From Aedes albopictus (lineage: Eukaryota > Arthropoda > Insecta > Diptera > Culicidae), in the NCBI RefSeq assembly GCF_035046485.1, contig NC_085137.1, forward strand, positions 134,296,703 to 134,360,702: DNA of 64,000 nucleotides, in the 5' to 3' direction. Position 1 is the first letter of the stretch. Every line of letters starts with the position of its first letter. A program made the translations under genes and the position numbers. The notes below the pieces were generated by a model. The model was not told the DNA's origin. It saw only the letters and a program-made list of their open reading frames with translations, and ran no database searches. Shown piece by piece: positions 1 to 11,060 of this stretch.

Positions 1-567
1 ATCGGTCAAAACTGCTACGCCTTCCTAATGTGATTCATCCACCTAGAAGTGCGATAGAAATTTGATTTTTCCATAAGTGAAGATAGCATGTTTATGCATT
101 AAGCAAAGTTGTAGAAAATGTCATGTTTGTTATATCTGCTCAGTTTCTAGAGATACAGACCATTATTTGTAAACTACCCCTTAAAATTCTGTAACTTTTT
201 CTAGATATTTTTGGGTATTTTCAAATGTTCTACAGAGTTATTGTATATGATTAAGTACGTGTTTTCTTGAAAAGCAGCAAAGTCGTACCTTCATTACTCG
301 TTGACTTTTTTGAAAATTTTTGTTAGTACGATTTGTTAGTACATATTTCACAGCTTGATTTCAATGTCAAGGAAACTAGTGCCCAGCATGAATTGCAACA
401 TAACTAACCCCTATTGTAAACATGTTTCATATTAAATTGAAAAATCTTGCCCATTTTGCCTCTGTAAATGTTACAAATAAGGCGAAACTAAATCCATTTC
501 CTCATTTTTTGGATTTTGGTTATTTATATTTTTTTTAGAACTGATAAATGATCGGCAGTATGGTTTG
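1..567. other. AT-rich spacer, no gene recognised
   Basis: No coding signal, RNA gene or clear repeat boundary is visible. The text is AT-rich with many short A and T runs, like old transposon or intron sequence. Confidence 0.5.
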
Positions 568-571
568 ATTA

Positions 572-710
572 CTGGTTTTCGGCTACGCAGTATTTATTTA
601 ATTATCAACGTTCTATATTTTCCCAACTTTTCGATACTTGGTGTGTGTCAAAACGTTGGGAAAATATAGAACGTCGTTATTTAAATAAAGACTGCGTAGC
701 CGAAAACCAG
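572..710. repeat. Hairpin MITE, copy A of the GGCTACGCAGT family
   Basis: Two arms of about 60 bp (568-627 and 655-714) are inverted copies around a 27-base loop. They contain CGGCTACGCAGT and TTCTATATTTTCCCAAC. The arms end in CTGGTTTTC and its complement, flanked by TA on both sides (570-571 and 711-712), so a TA target duplication is likely. The motif GGCTACGCAGTCTTTATT recurs in the element at 56849-57050, which suggests one family. Confidence 0.75.
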
Positions 711-714
711 TAAT

Positions 715-1040
715 ATTTTTTTAAAATAGAAGAAACCATTTTTGAACAAAATTTCACAAAAAAAATATTTTGCAAAAACGAAAAACATTTTCCACCAGGA
801 AAAAAATGAGGAGATACCTTGATCCAATCTCTACATGTCTACAAAAACTGATTTTGAAAATATTGCTTTGTTATTTTATAAACAAAATCAAAAACCAAAA
901 AAATGAGGAAATGCTTCCAGTTTCGTCTTAAAGCCGTGAAAAAGACTATTTTTAACATCAATTTTTAAATATCTCAAAAAACTATTAAAGCTATATGTTG
1001 TCGTTGTCAGAACAAACACGCATTTTGTCATATTAAATAA
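715..1040. other. Spacer, nothing recognised
   Basis: AT-rich sequence between the hairpin element and the first RT relic. No ORF or repeat structure is supported. Confidence 0.4.
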
Positions 1041-1044
1041 CTTT

Positions 1045-1757
1045 GAGAGGCTCCTGTCATGATGTTCAGATCTGCTATGCGGAAATGTCTAGACGTGAGA
1101 CTTCTCTCAGAGGTTTGGAAGTGGCAGAGTCTGGTGCTTTTGCCAAAGCCGGGGTCACGGAGCGGTACCCGTCGATATATTGACCAATATTCTTGCTTGA
1201 TATGGGAACGTATTCGGGAGGGTCATCTCAACAGGTTGTTGAGGTACACCAAAGAAGTAGATGGTCTCTCGAGTAACTAGTTCGGCTTCCAGAAGGGGAG
1301 GTCGACCATAGACGCTATCTTAACGGTTACTAAAACTATTCAAATAGAAGAGCGTAAGAGAAGGCGAAAGTTGCTGCTGCACAGTAGTGGGCCACTACTA
1401 GTGGCCCTCGACGTTAGGAGTGCGTTCAATAGCGCAGTTGGGAAGCTATTGCTAGAGCCGGGGTATACTCGAGTTTTGGCACAAGATTCTAGGAAGCTAC
1501 TTTCCGCATCGATTAATGGTATACGACACAAAAGTGGGTCAGAAGTGCTGCTCTCAGGAGTTCATGTACAACGAGGTGTTGAGTTTGAAGCTCTCACTGG
1601 GAGTGGACATCGTCTGCTTTGCAGAAAATGTTATGCTGAAGGTCTACGGTGAATCGATAAAAGCGGGTAGCGAACTACTCCTTCCTGTTATTGTGATCAA
1701 CCACATCGTCTCGATATTACAGAGGAGATGGCGCATAGACTCGACACGTGGCTAGGC
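1045..1757 (+). pseudogene. R1-like non-LTR retrotransposon RT relic, copy A
   Basis: Broken reverse transcriptase coding sequence. One frame reads MFRSAMRKCLDVR then VLLPKPG, and later pieces give FGFQKGRSTIDA and LVALDVRSAFNSA. These correspond to RT fingers, the QFGFRKGRST motif and palm motif A. The frame shifts near 1270-1370 and 1510, and stop codons interrupt it. The same blocks occur in the better preserved copy at 1851-3700, which identifies the family. RT of this type copies element RNA at a nicked target. This copy cannot encode a working enzyme. The R1-clade assignment rests on the NKAPGPDGIP and YRPVCLLDT style of copy B and is likely but untested. Confidence 0.75.
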
Positions 1758-1764
1758 TAGGCGT

Positions 1765-1850
1765 GGTTTCTTGGGATGACGTCCCCACTGGTACAAAGCC
1801 TGCTTCTCAGCTTTGTATTCTATGAGCACTTCCACAGTTGTTAACTGATA
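1765..1850 (-). repeat. SINE 3' fragment between two RT relics
   Basis: The block GACGTCCCCACTGGTACAAA, CTGCTTCTCAGC and GAGCACTTCCACAG recurs at 42262-42345 and 52367-52530, and inverted near 32715-32790. It is the tRNA-distal part of a SINE in reverse orientation. No tRNA head is present here. It separates two RT relics of the same family. Confidence 0.6.
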
Positions 1851-3700
1851 TAAGGTGGAACACGGAGGAAGACGGCCACAGCCATCGGAGATGGCTAACC
1901 TCGCACTTCGATGAGCCGGCATTTGTGGAGCGATTGCTTAGAAGGTAACACCGACTATCTATCCAGCGATAATCTAGACGGAACCCTAAGCCGTGCATGT
2001 GATGCTGCAATGCCAAGGCGATCCCTATCCAGGAATGGACGCAAACCGGAATACTGGTGGTGTCCAGAAATCGCAGAACTCCACGCATCCTGCTTAAGAG
2101 CTAGATGGAGGAAGCACCGCACCGTTGAGGGTAAAATGGAGCGAATTGAGGGCTACAGGGCGGCTCAAGAAGTCATGGCCAAACCAAACCCTCAGAACGA
2201 TCCCCCGAGATGCTGCAGAAGATCGTGGAAACTTTGTTCACGCGCCACGATTCAAGACCATGGGCTCCTTCCCATATGGCCAAACCGGCCGAAGTGAGGT
2301 CACCCGGTAACGATCGACGAACTCATCGCAATAGCGAAGTAGATTAAGTTGAACAAGGCTCCGGGCCCAGACGGTATCCCGACAATGGCCATCAAGACGG
2401 CCATCGAGGCTAGTCCTGAAATGTTCAGAATGGCTATGCAGATGTACCTAGACAGAGGCAAATTTCCGGAGAGGTGGAAAAGGCAAAGATTGGTTCTATT
2501 ACCCAAACCCGGGAAGCCACCTGGTTACCCGTCGGCATACAGACCTGTCTGCCTTCTGGACACCGCCGGGAAACTGTTGGAAAGGATCATTCTGTCGAGG
2601 CTGATGGTCTATACCGAGAAACCCGATGACTCTGGCCTCTCGAATAACCAGTTCGGCTTCTAGAAGGGCCGATCGACGGTGGACGCTCTTAGGGCTATAA
2701 CCAAAACGGCCGAGATAACGTTCCTATAAAGAAGCGAACGGGAATCTGCTATTGCGCGGTCGTCACACTGGACGTAAGTAAAGAATACGTTCAACAGCTT
2801 CAGCTTAGCCACCATCAAGTGCGCCATACAGCACCTAAGAGTCCCGGTAGGTTTATTCCGAATGCTGAAGAACTACTTCCAGAATAGGATGCTTATCTAT
2901 GACACCGAGGAAGGCGCTATACAACATCACCGGAGTATCTCGGGGCTCCATTCTGGGTCCGGTAATATGGAACGCGGCATATGATGGCGTATTGAGGCTC
3001 AAACTTCCACCGGGCGTAAAGCTTGTCGGCTTTGCCGACGATATTCGGGGTATACGGCGAGTCGATAGTGGAACTGACATTACGCAATTAGCATAGTGGA
3101 GGACTGGAGACAGTTGACACTCGCGCACTAAAAACCGGAGGTGGTGGTAGTGGTAAACAGCCGCAAGTTTGAACAACAGGTGATGGTAACCACAGGCTGG
3201 TGCACGATCAACTCTAAACGCTCACTGAATCAATTGGGAATCATAGTCTACAATAAGCAAAAATTGGAAGCCACGTGGAATGTGCCTGCAAAAGGGCAAG
3301 CATGGCGATAATGGCACTGTCAAAGATATTGTCAAATAGCTCAAAAGTGAAGCGACAAAAGAGTACCCACAGGTTGATGTGCCTTAGGGTGGTCAGCGCA
3401 TACCGTATGTTCTCAAAGGGACTGTTTAGCGGGCATGACCCCCATAGGCCCATAGTACTATTTAGTGGCGGCATAGCACAAAGAGTGCTTCGAGTGACGT
3501 GGCATAAAAGGTGCGAGACGGATCGCCAGAATATCGTCTATGTTGAAGTGGCAGAGGAAATGGGATTCCTGCAGCATGGGTAAATGAGCAGCATGTCCAG
3601 AAAGCGCAAACTGCGCAGACTCCGGGCAACATTGTTGAAAGGATGTGTACGGGGGTGGACAAGTAGAATTCCGTTACTTCCACGGTCTCCCGAATCGTAC
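1851..3700 (+). pseudogene. R1-like non-LTR retrotransposon RT relic, copy B
   Basis: Degenerate ORF2 of a non-LTR element. In order: a pre-RT segment with YWWCPEIAELHASCLRARW (about 2050-2110); RT fingers NKAPGPDGIP (about 2350); LVLLPKPGKPPGYPSAYRP and VCLLDTAGKLLERI (2490-2590); NNQFGF followed by a stop, then KGRSTVDAL (2645-2690); a GSILGPVIWNAAYDGVL block and the catalytic FADDI (2945-3045). Several frameshifts and stops separate the blocks, so this is a pseudogene. Motif order and wording fit the R1 clade of the jockey superfamily. No endonuclease domain or poly-A tail is visible, so the 5' end is missing. A C-terminal part continues in pieces to about 3700. Confidence 0.85.
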
Positions 3701-3939
3701 TTCAATTAAAGAGAAAATGGTGGGCCGACCAGCAACACGTTGAGTTGGCCCACTCCCCATCCGAGAGCTTGAGTCCAACGGGTAGTCTATAGTAGGTACT
3801 AACTAGGACCCAAGCTTCCAGGGGACAGAGGATAACTTAAACGGTAGCAGGTGGAATGCTAACCAATAGAGAGTACTCATGTATGTCCCCTCCCCTTCTC
3901 GATGTCATCCCTAACTGGCGTACTGCGAAGGTAAGGAAA
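3701..3939 (+). other. Probable 3' tail of the R1-like relic
   Basis: Moderate-GC sequence directly after the RT relic, without coding signal, ending before a SINE. It may be the 3' UTR of the retrotransposon. This is placement only, with no sequence proof. Confidence 0.3.
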
Positions 3940-4110
3940 AGAGAGAATAAGTTTTTAGTATACATGTGTGTATAGCGTGTGGTAGGCACAAAAATACTAT
4001 ATTCCCAAGAGAGTCAAAGAAATTTTCTTAACAAAAAGTTCTTGGACTGACCGGGAATCTAACCCGTCACACTCAGCACGCTGAATACTAACACCTTTTC
4101 AGCTGTGACT
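3940..4110 (-). repeat. tRNA-derived SINE, degenerate, reverse strand
   Basis: Contains TATAGCGTGTGGTAGGCAC, GACTGACCGGGAATCTAACCC and a degenerate inverted tRNA head. The block GGGAATCTAACCC is one change from the complement of a Pol III B box (GGTTCGANTCC). The GTGTGGTAGGCAC part recurs at 52480-52500. Confidence 0.6.
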
Positions 4111-4302
4111 TAGGCTTTGCGTGAGCGATTCCAATTGGAAGCTGTACTTACACTTTGTACAGCGCCTAAATGTATTCTATTCTAATTCTACTATATCGAG
4201 CTGATTGCCGTTGCACTGCTTTCACTTTCATGGTAGAATGATGAACACGAGGATGTTGATGTGTTGGTTGTTCCTTTTTCCAGTCCGATTGGAGGTCCAT
4301 TT
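4111..4302 (-). repeat. Feilai-type SINE body fragment, reverse strand
   Basis: Matches the tRNA-distal part of the full Feilai copies at 34004-34427 and 47996-48431. Shared blocks include GTGAGCGATTCCAATTGGA, TTTGTACAGCGCCTA, ATGGTAGAATGATGA and CCAGTCCGATTGG. It stops at GGTCCATTT, before the tRNA head, and directly abuts the preceding SINE. Confidence 0.75.
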
Positions 4303-4660
4303 CCAAGTAATATTTTAGATTTTGTTCGGCTCGATAAGAAGTTTCCTTAACCAATTTAACAAAACTTGCTAGAAAACTGATTTATACATCAAAACCTCTT
4401 GATAACCTCTTTAAGAGCATCATCCGGCTAAGTGGACCACTCTCGGAGAGGTTTTGCAAACCGTATTAAGAGTAGCAATAAAACTGTTTTAAAACCTAGT
4501 TGAAAATTTTTCCATACTCTGAAAGAGGTTATGATGACTGTTTTTGTTTTTTTTTTAACAAAAATTATGACAGCTCAAGAAACAGAGAAACTTCATCAAT
4601 GACATGTTGTAACAGTTGGTAGATTGTGAAGGCGGAAATAGCAAAAACAGCGGGTAATGT
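4303..4660. other. Spacer with short inverted motifs
   Basis: AACCTCTT-like motifs appear on both strands (for example 4395-4415 and 4455-4465), but I cannot define an element end. No gene is seen. Confidence 0.3.
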
Positions 4661-5290
4661 CCCTAAACCGTAGGTACTCAGCTGTAAAAATACCTACGGT
4701 TTCAAACTATGTCCGCAAAATCGGCCAGCTCCTCAGCGAACTACCCTTTTGAAACCCCCTCGCTTAAGCGCCAGTACAACGGGTTGTACTGCGAAAGGGC
4801 ATGTTCATAAACCGTACCGGCTAGTCCTCTCAAGGCAGGTCAGGTAGGAACTACCAATATAACACCAAAAACCCAAAACGAAAAAAAAAAACCAACTCGT
4901 TCGATCTGATAAAAACGAAAATCTCTCACTGATCAAAAGGTACGATTGAAAGAATCACTTACGAGAACTAAACTTTAGCGAGTAGTTTATTCCCATTCGT
5001 TTCATGGTCCCTAAACGTGCACGTTGTTTTACAAAGATTTCTGACCTGTTCATTCAGCTACTCACTCCTGATGCTATCACGATGTTCGGTAGATGCTAGT
5101 GTCACTGCTGATGGTCTTGTGCTAGGAAACACACGTGGGCCGAGCTACGACTTGGGCTCAAGGAGCTACTCACAGCACTACGTGGCCACGAGTCGACCAA
5201 TCACGATGCCTGTTTAGAGTGGAAAAAAAAACTTTCGCCTGAAGGTTCTTCAGGCGAGAACAGACACTTCAAGTGAACACGTCTGGATTC
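4661..5290. other. Moderate-GC segment with two strong hairpins, identity unknown
   Basis: Unlike its AT-rich neighbours. It holds an ACCGTAGGTA / TACCTACGGT hairpin (about 4667-4702) and a perfect 10-bp hairpin, TCGCCTGAAG and complement (about 5236-5258). The short ORF at 5017-5217 shows no recognised motif. The composition would fit a retroelement LTR or leader, but I found no target duplication or partner copy in the window. Confidence 0.35.
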
Positions 5291-6190
5291 CACAAGCTAT
5301 AATTTTACTTTTTTGTAAGCCAAAGAGGGCTTAATTCCGCTTATTTAGCACTGTTAATTGTGTGGCAATATCATACTATAATAAGGGATTTATTTTAGTT
5401 CTAGAACTTTATATACAATCGCTGGACTCACTTTTATTGCACAAAGTTTGCTTCCACGTGATTAAAAAAATCAATCCTTCGACGGAATAATTTCACCAAA
5501 AACTAAATGGAATTATCGTGTTTAATTGCTTTGTAGTAAATGCTGTATTTTTTAAAATTGTACTCACTGGATTTTTGTAATATCTACACTCTCAAAATTA
5601 TAATGTTGGATTTTATTTGTTCAGTTTGGTACTCTCTTTTCTATATGCCACCACTAACGATCTACGAGCTTTTCGCTTGCACTGATCTCACAGAAATAAA
5701 TCTCGTAATCATCAGATCGGTTTTATGGACCATTTCTTGTCCAGTTCGTATTATTTAAACCCGAAGTTAGTTTCAACATGTCCTGCGCGGATTGGACATA
5801 CCAACATCATACGATGTTGTGCAACGCATTTCAAAAGTGTGCGACATGAAGCTAATCGAAGACTCTAACCATCAAAAAACTAGTTCGATTGAAACCCAAT
5901 CTACGGGAGCTCGAATCTCTGCCGTATATGTTTTTACGCATTTAGTTCAATTTTCACCGCTTCACTAGTAGTGGCGCTGTAATCGTTTGGTGGTTACAAT
6001 GTAAAGTTTAGGAAGAGATATCACTCGCAAGTTAAAAGCGATCAATTCAAAGTAATAATTTAGTAGTTATATATATTATTGCTTGGATTATGCCCATTCA
6101 ATTTTACCGTGAATGTTGGAGTTGCAGAAACATAAAATTAATGCGCTTCGAAAATGGTGAATATTTTCATCTTGGAACGAAATAAATCAA
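5291..6190. other. Spacer, no gene recognised
   Basis: AT-rich. Short hydrophobic ORFs (such as 5540-5758) look like chance reading of AT-rich DNA. No repeat partner was found in the window. Confidence 0.45.
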
Positions 6191-6197
6191 TTTGTTA

Positions 6198-6410
6198 CCG
6201 TAAACTGGGGTGTAGTTGATCAGTGGGGTGAACCTGATCACACATTTACCCGCGGACATCGACTTTCAAGGATGCAATAATTATATTTTAACCATTCGTA
6301 ATCCAATGGCGTAACATTAGAATGGTATGGTAACTTCCGAGAAAGTCGATATACGTGGGTAATTGAGTGATCAGGTTCACCCCACTGCTCAACTACACCC
6401 CAGTTTACGG
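6198..6410 (+). repeat. MITE, CCGTAAACTGGGG family, copy 1
   Basis: A 213-bp element with near-perfect inverted arms starting CCGTAAACTGGGGTGTAG and ending in the complement, flanked by TA at 6196-6197 and 6411-6412. The centre (AACCATTCGTAATCC) is the reverse complement of the centre of copy 2 at 6528-6740, so the two copies lie in opposite orientation. It has no coding capacity. A TA target duplication is typical of Tc1/mariner-mobilised elements. Confidence 0.85.
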
Positions 6411-6426
6411 TACTTTAGTAAAACTA

Positions 6427-6858
6427 AGGTACACCGGGGCAAGTTGAAACGGATGGGGCAAGATGAAACAGAAGGTTAACGTGATGTTATCTAATGATGG
6501 TAAACAGCTTGAATGCCATAACATATACCGTAAACTGGGGTGTAGTTGATCAGTGGGCCGAACCAGATCACTCTATTACCCACGGATATCGACTTTCAAG
6601 GAAGTTACCATTCCATTCTAATGTTACGTCATTGGCATGCGAATGGTTAAAATATAATTGTTGCTTCCTTGAAAGTCTATACCCCCGGATAATTGAGTGA
6701 TCAGGTTCACCCCACTGATCAACTACACCCCAGTTTACGGTAGTTTTTGATTCAAACAATTTTTCGGCGAAAGCAAAGTTTCAAAATTGTATTGAAAACT
6801 ATTTCAAAACTTCGTGCTTCATTTTGCCTCACCTGTTTCAACTTGCCCCGGTGTACCT
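6427..6858. repeat. MITE, AGGTACACCGGGGCAAG family, occupied copy
   Basis: Inverted ends AGGTACACCGGGGCAAGTTG and complement, flanked by TA at 6425-6426 and 6859-6860. It is split by the nested MITE at 6528-6740. The copy at 44944-45140 lacks that insert and so shows the original joint. The body has no ORF. Confidence 0.85.
6528..6740 (-). repeat. MITE, CCGTAAACTGGGG family, copy 2, nested
   Basis: A 213-bp inverted-repeat element flanked by TA at 6526-6527 and 6741-6742. The host element reads ACATA, insert, TAGTTTTTGA here and ACATAGTTTTTGA at 45043-45055. That proves an insertion with duplication of TA. Confidence 0.9.
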
Positions 6859-6860
6859 TA

Positions 6861-7163
6861 TCTCGAAACTATAGAAAACCCAGCTGAGAGAATTTATTTA
6901 TATGAGTATACTATGGAAATGACGGCAAACTTTCAATCCGTTGCTAATTTGAGCAAAATTAACTATTTTCCATTCATGTATCTGATTCTTCAATATTGCG
7001 ACGACCATAATTAGCGAAAATAAAATGAAAGCAAGTTAACTTTTATGAAGGCCGCAATAAACACCTAGCAGTGTCATAGTTTCTGCTTTTCTGCCTACAG
7101 ATGTCGTTACTAATCGAACGGATCGTCATCTGTTGAGAGTTTGGACAGTTTTATTGTGGTAAT
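6861..7163. other. Spacer, nothing recognised
   Basis: Short ORFs only. No repeat partner or gene motif was identified. Confidence 0.4.
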
Positions 7164-7843
7164 AACACAAGTTTACAAAATAAAACGAAAGTCGTGAACC
7201 TCTGGCAACGACCAAAATTTTTGAAGCACAATTTAGCACTGATTTCGAAACCGACCTTCAAAAAATTTTAAGTAGAACAGTTTTTGAGTTTTAGCTCAAT
7301 ATCGAGCTTTACAACTTTTCAAAATATGCAATTAACTTAAATTCAAATATACTGCGTTTTGTTCAACCAATTTTAAATCTTTTTCCATAAATTAAAAGCT
7401 GAATACAATACCATCCGATCATCTGAATACAGGTTTTGCGTCAGATTGATGAAATTCAAGATATTGACGAGTTTTAGGGACGACCTTCTTAAATTTTAGC
7501 AAAATTCCCCAAAATTCTTGAAGAAATGTATTTTTTTCAATAAGAAAAAAACAATTTAAAAATTCTTTCTCGACGTTTATTTGACATATCATATGTAGGC
7601 GAGTTACAGTAAAAATTTCAGCTCAATCGGAGCAATAATTACGGAGAATGAGATGTTTAAATTGAGCGACTTTGCTTAAAAATAGAACAAAATCGATTTC
7701 AAATCATCAACCTTGTATGGAAAGTCGAAAAAATTTCCGCTCTACTGTATTTTTTTTCTTTCGTGTTTTCGAAGTCAGGGCATGGTTCTACACTAAAAAT
7801 GATCATCAGCTTACCGAGTTCAAAAATGCTGTAAACTAGTGTA
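7164..7843. repeat. 680-bp dispersed repeat with short inverted ends, copy 1
   Basis: Nearly colinear with 18648-19332 over its whole length; for example ATTTGACATATCATATGTAG and GATCATCAGC occur in both. It begins ACACAAGTTTACA and ends TGTAAACTAGTGT, which are imperfect complements, so it is probably a TIR element. A fragment of its right end lies inverted at 56697-56757. No protein is encoded. Confidence 0.8.
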
Positions 7844-8057
7844 ATGAATGCCAGAAGGATTACATATCGGAAAGTTTTGTTTACTCTTAAGATCTGGCTT
7901 TATGGATATCTTCAAGTAAATATATGTACTATAAAACATTTTATCAATGGTTTTCATGAAAGTAGTCATAAAACTATGAGTTTCAATTATTGCTGCAATT
8001 AAACCCTAATAAAAATCAAACAAAACCAATCAGCGGTGGAATTGTTACTTGTGTTTT

Positions 8058-8204
8058 GAGTTACCGTTTGCCGAAGTCCAAGTATCCGGGTCCATTTGAG
8101 CCATGGGCTTAGAAGAGGGTCAGTGCGAAAGTGCCGGGGCTGGGATCGAATCCATGACCATTTTCTTATGCAGCAAACGTGTGACCAAATGCGCCACGGG
8201 CCCG
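8058..8204 (-). repeat. Feilai-type SINE, 5' part, reverse strand
   Basis: Holds the inverted tRNA-like head (GGGATCGAATCCATGACCAT, then GCGCCACGGGCCC) and the adjacent GAGGGTCAG and GTCCATTTGAGCC blocks. The body beyond about 8058 is missing, so it is truncated at the tRNA-distal end. Confidence 0.75.
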
Positions 8205-8212
8205 GCAAGCTG

Positions 8213-8530
8213 TGACTTATGGGGTCCAAAAGATGATCCAAGGGATCGAAAGACGACTTGAAGACTTCGGTATGTCAACATCGTAACGACATCATGGTTT
8301 TTGAGAAGATCGCAGTGCGTGGAACGTCATAAACTGAAGCGATGGCTGCAGATCCGCTTCTTTCGAGAGATAAAAAAAGCCATCTGCAAGAAGTCAAGTG
8401 TGAGGGAATGGGACTGCTATGCCGATCCCAAGAAGCACGAATTTCTACGCATCTCGCAAAAGCTGCGAGCTGCGAGCAAAAATCAGCAGCAGATAAAAAC
8501 GGGAGCCTTTGTGAAGATATGACGCAGCCA
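8213..8530 (+). pseudogene. Unrecognised coding-like relic
   Basis: A 73-codon frame (8301-8522) is rich in Lys, Arg and Gln, for example KRWLQIRFFREIKKAICKKS and EFLRISQKLRAASKNQQQ. Composition and codon use look more protein-like than nearby AT-rich frames. It may be the linker between endonuclease and RT of a non-LTR element, since a weak LTRWTDAAEE frame follows the MITE at about 8745. I do not recognise it confidently. It lacks a defined start and ends at a stop next to the MITE. Confidence 0.3.
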
Positions 8531-8531
8531 C

Positions 8532-8688
8532 AGCTCGAATTTTCAAGAGCACAAATCTGAAAAATCCAATGTTGATTTGCGCTGAAAACTTGATCGATAG
8601 GTTACCCACTGGTGATGACCAAACGATCAACTTTTCAGCGCGAACCGATATTTGGTTCTTCAGATTTGTGCTCTTGAAAGTTTGAAGT
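8532..8688. repeat. MITE, TCGAATTTTCAAGAGC family, degenerate copy
   Basis: Arms TCGAATTTTCAAGAGCACAA and CAGATTTGTGCTCTTGAAA flank a centre with GATCGATAGGT and its counterpart. The copy at 35752-35952 shares the arms and the AACTTTTCAGCG core and has a TTAA duplication. The ends are eroded here. Confidence 0.75.
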
Positions 8689-9610
8689 GTGGGATAAGGG
8701 ATATGTACTTCAATGAGTACCTCTCAAAAGCGAAGAAAACGTGCTGACACGATGGACCGATGCAGCGGAGGAAACATGAGAGGATGAAAGTGAATCAACT
8801 CTTACACTGAGGAAAGTTGGGGAAGCCATCCTTCTACCCAAACAAAAAAGGGTAGCTGAAAAGGATGATATTTTGTTTGTCCCGGTCAGGATCTGGGAAA
8901 CTGAATAACACCCAGGAGAGTTAAGCTAATGCCGAACAGGATGCAGACTACTTAATTTTTCCCATTCAAATAAAGTGCCCGTTTGAAATATAAGAAAGTC
9001 CAAATGATAATCGCTTTGAATGTCTCCTTCAAAGCGCTATCCCAGATCACCACCAGAAACGCCAGCAATAATGATAGTACTGGTTGTGATGGCGTCTAAA
9101 ATAGACTAAAGCACTGCGCTTTAAACATTTTTTTTTCAATTTTACATGGAATGACTCTTATGAGAGTTGAGTGTCTATAAAAACAAAGCCCCATCGTGCA
9201 GGCTGAGATTGATGAACCTAAAGGGAGAAACAAGGCAAGGATGCCATCAGCAGGATGATTCCTGCTCGTGGACGTGCCCTCGATCGGGTGTAAATTGGCA
9301 CACAATAGATTGATGGACTTGTGAACTTCGGGTCTCACGGTTATGGATAGGTGTTCGCGCTGTTGTACAAAGAGCTTTCCCATTGCAAAACTAGAAGAGC
9401 TTTATATTTTTGACGAAAACAATTAGAGTGGAGTTGATAGTTCACTAGCATGAGAACGTGGGTCGGTACATATATCCCAGTAATTATTGTGCATCCTAGC
9501 TTAATCACTCAGATCCTGCTGATCTGAGTCAGCCGCCATAAGATTGCGCCCGTTTGATTTGTACACGGCGGCTGACAGCTCCACCCGGCGGCTGCAAAAC
9601 AGTTTTAGCC
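8689..9610. other. Possible non-LTR relic, otherwise unassigned
   Basis: The first part (about 8700-8950) has a weak forward frame with VLTRWTDAAEE and KVGEAILLPKQKR, reminiscent of pre-RT segments of RTE-type elements but too short to call. A 95-codon minus-strand frame at 9096-9383 is unrecognised. Nothing else is supported. Confidence 0.25.
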
Positions 9611-9616
9611 AAGGTA

Positions 9617-9996
9617 CACACACGGAGAAACTGAAAAACTCAAAATTAGGTACTTTTAAACTCAATTTTGAGTTCTTTTTCATTTCCCTTTTCATGCGCT
9701 CTTTCTATTGTTGTCAGAGAGTGAAGAGAGAAACAGCCCAACTTTTGCAGTTCCGTGCGTCAAGCCAAAACTGAGTTTCTAGCACAGTACTCAAATTTGA
9801 GTAAATACAACCTAGTCGAAATTTCGGTTGGGTGAAAAAAACTTAAAATTAGGTATTTTTTTTCACATGGAAGCAAGCGGGAACAACCCAACAAAAACAT
9901 CGATTCCATCAACTCAAAATTGGCTTGACGCACGCAACCCCGAAGTTGAGTGGAAAGAACTTACTTTTGGGTAGTTTCGTCTCTCCGTGCACCGTG
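9617..9996. repeat. TA-flanked TIR element of 380 bp
   Basis: Left end CACACACGGAGAAACT and right end TCTCCGTGCACCGTG are imperfect complements, flanked by TA at 9615-9616 and 9997-9998. Internal inverted motifs include CAACTCAAAATTGGCTTGAC against GTCAAGCCAAAACTGAG. No ORF is credible. Confidence 0.65.
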
Positions 9997-9999
9997 TAC

Positions 10000-10510
10000 G
10001 ATTCATACGTGCGCGGTCTGGCGCGTTCTGAGGCTGCGCGTTTCGAACGCAGCTTGCTGAGAATCTAAGATAAGCGCGACAATAATATCCGGCCAACCGA
10101 TACTGGCGCAATTCCATTTCTCTCATTGCGTTTGCACGCATTCGGGCAATCGACTAACCAACAAACCACATTGGCATCGGCCGTAGTTGAAACACTTTTA
10201 TTCTACGGAATTTGCATAATTTCGTGTCGATGAATAATTTAGCAGCAGCAGCAGCAACCAGCAAAGCGATTTTTATCGTGCAACCTGTGGAACACGGGGC
10301 AAAGCAACAACAACGTCGTTGGTTGCTACAACAGTCAGCCATGCGGTTTCGTGTTGGTGCGTGAATGTGGTTTTTGTTGTTGGAAGCTCGTAAATTCCCT
10401 GTAACAACTGTATTTCGTTTGTGGCGGCATAGATAACAGAGCTGGTGCTGTGGAGTGCTCGGATACTTATTGTACTGTATCTAGCTGTGTGGTGAGAAGC
10501 GTTGATATGT
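10000..10510 (+). other. Candidate non-coding 5' exon or promoter region of a host gene
   Basis: A single-copy block of higher GC with CpGs, a CAG run (about 10224-10241), a CAACAACAACG run and GTGTGTGGTGAGAAG at 10490, where GTG|GTGAGA resembles a splice donor. Insect 5' UTR exons often look like this. There is no transcript evidence and no defined start site. It lies 0.7 kb upstream of the signal-peptide-like frame at 11230. Confidence 0.25.
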
Positions 10511-11060
10511 GATCTTTCACTTTATGCAATACGAAAACTCCTTGTTGTTGGCACTTCATCGTTCACAGCGAACGATTTTTTTTAACCAGGAAATGCAAAA
10601 AACGCTACTTTGTGAGGACAAAACCTTAAGTTGGCGCTTAGGTTCTGTAAAACAGAAAATTGGTGCAGATATTCTCATAAAAAACTACGATATAAATAAA
10701 ATTTAAAAAGTTAACCACAACTACCACCTACGGGTCAGCGCAGTCATCAACAACAGGTTGCGATATGTATCACTATATCAGTCCGGGTTGCATTCATCTG
10801 CCACCGAAGCCAGCTTCCAACTTAACTTTCCATGTTCATCTGTCGAACTGCTTCCAAGAGAGTGACATCGGGAACCTTGCCTCCGCCCGAGACTGACCGT
10901 ACCGGCTAAACTACTTGTACCGGATAATATCCACTTCAAGAAAGGAAAAAAAATAAGCCATTTCCAGCACTGTTACTGCTCAGCTCACGTATAGAGACAT
11001 ACGACAAGTACCGAGAAGAGTCGGGACCGGTCGTAAAGAGTCAATTTCAACAATTAAACA
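10511..11060. other. Spacer between two possible host exons
   Basis: Mixed composition with no repeat partner and no coding signal. It could be a short first intron if the flanking exon guesses are right. Confidence 0.3.
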
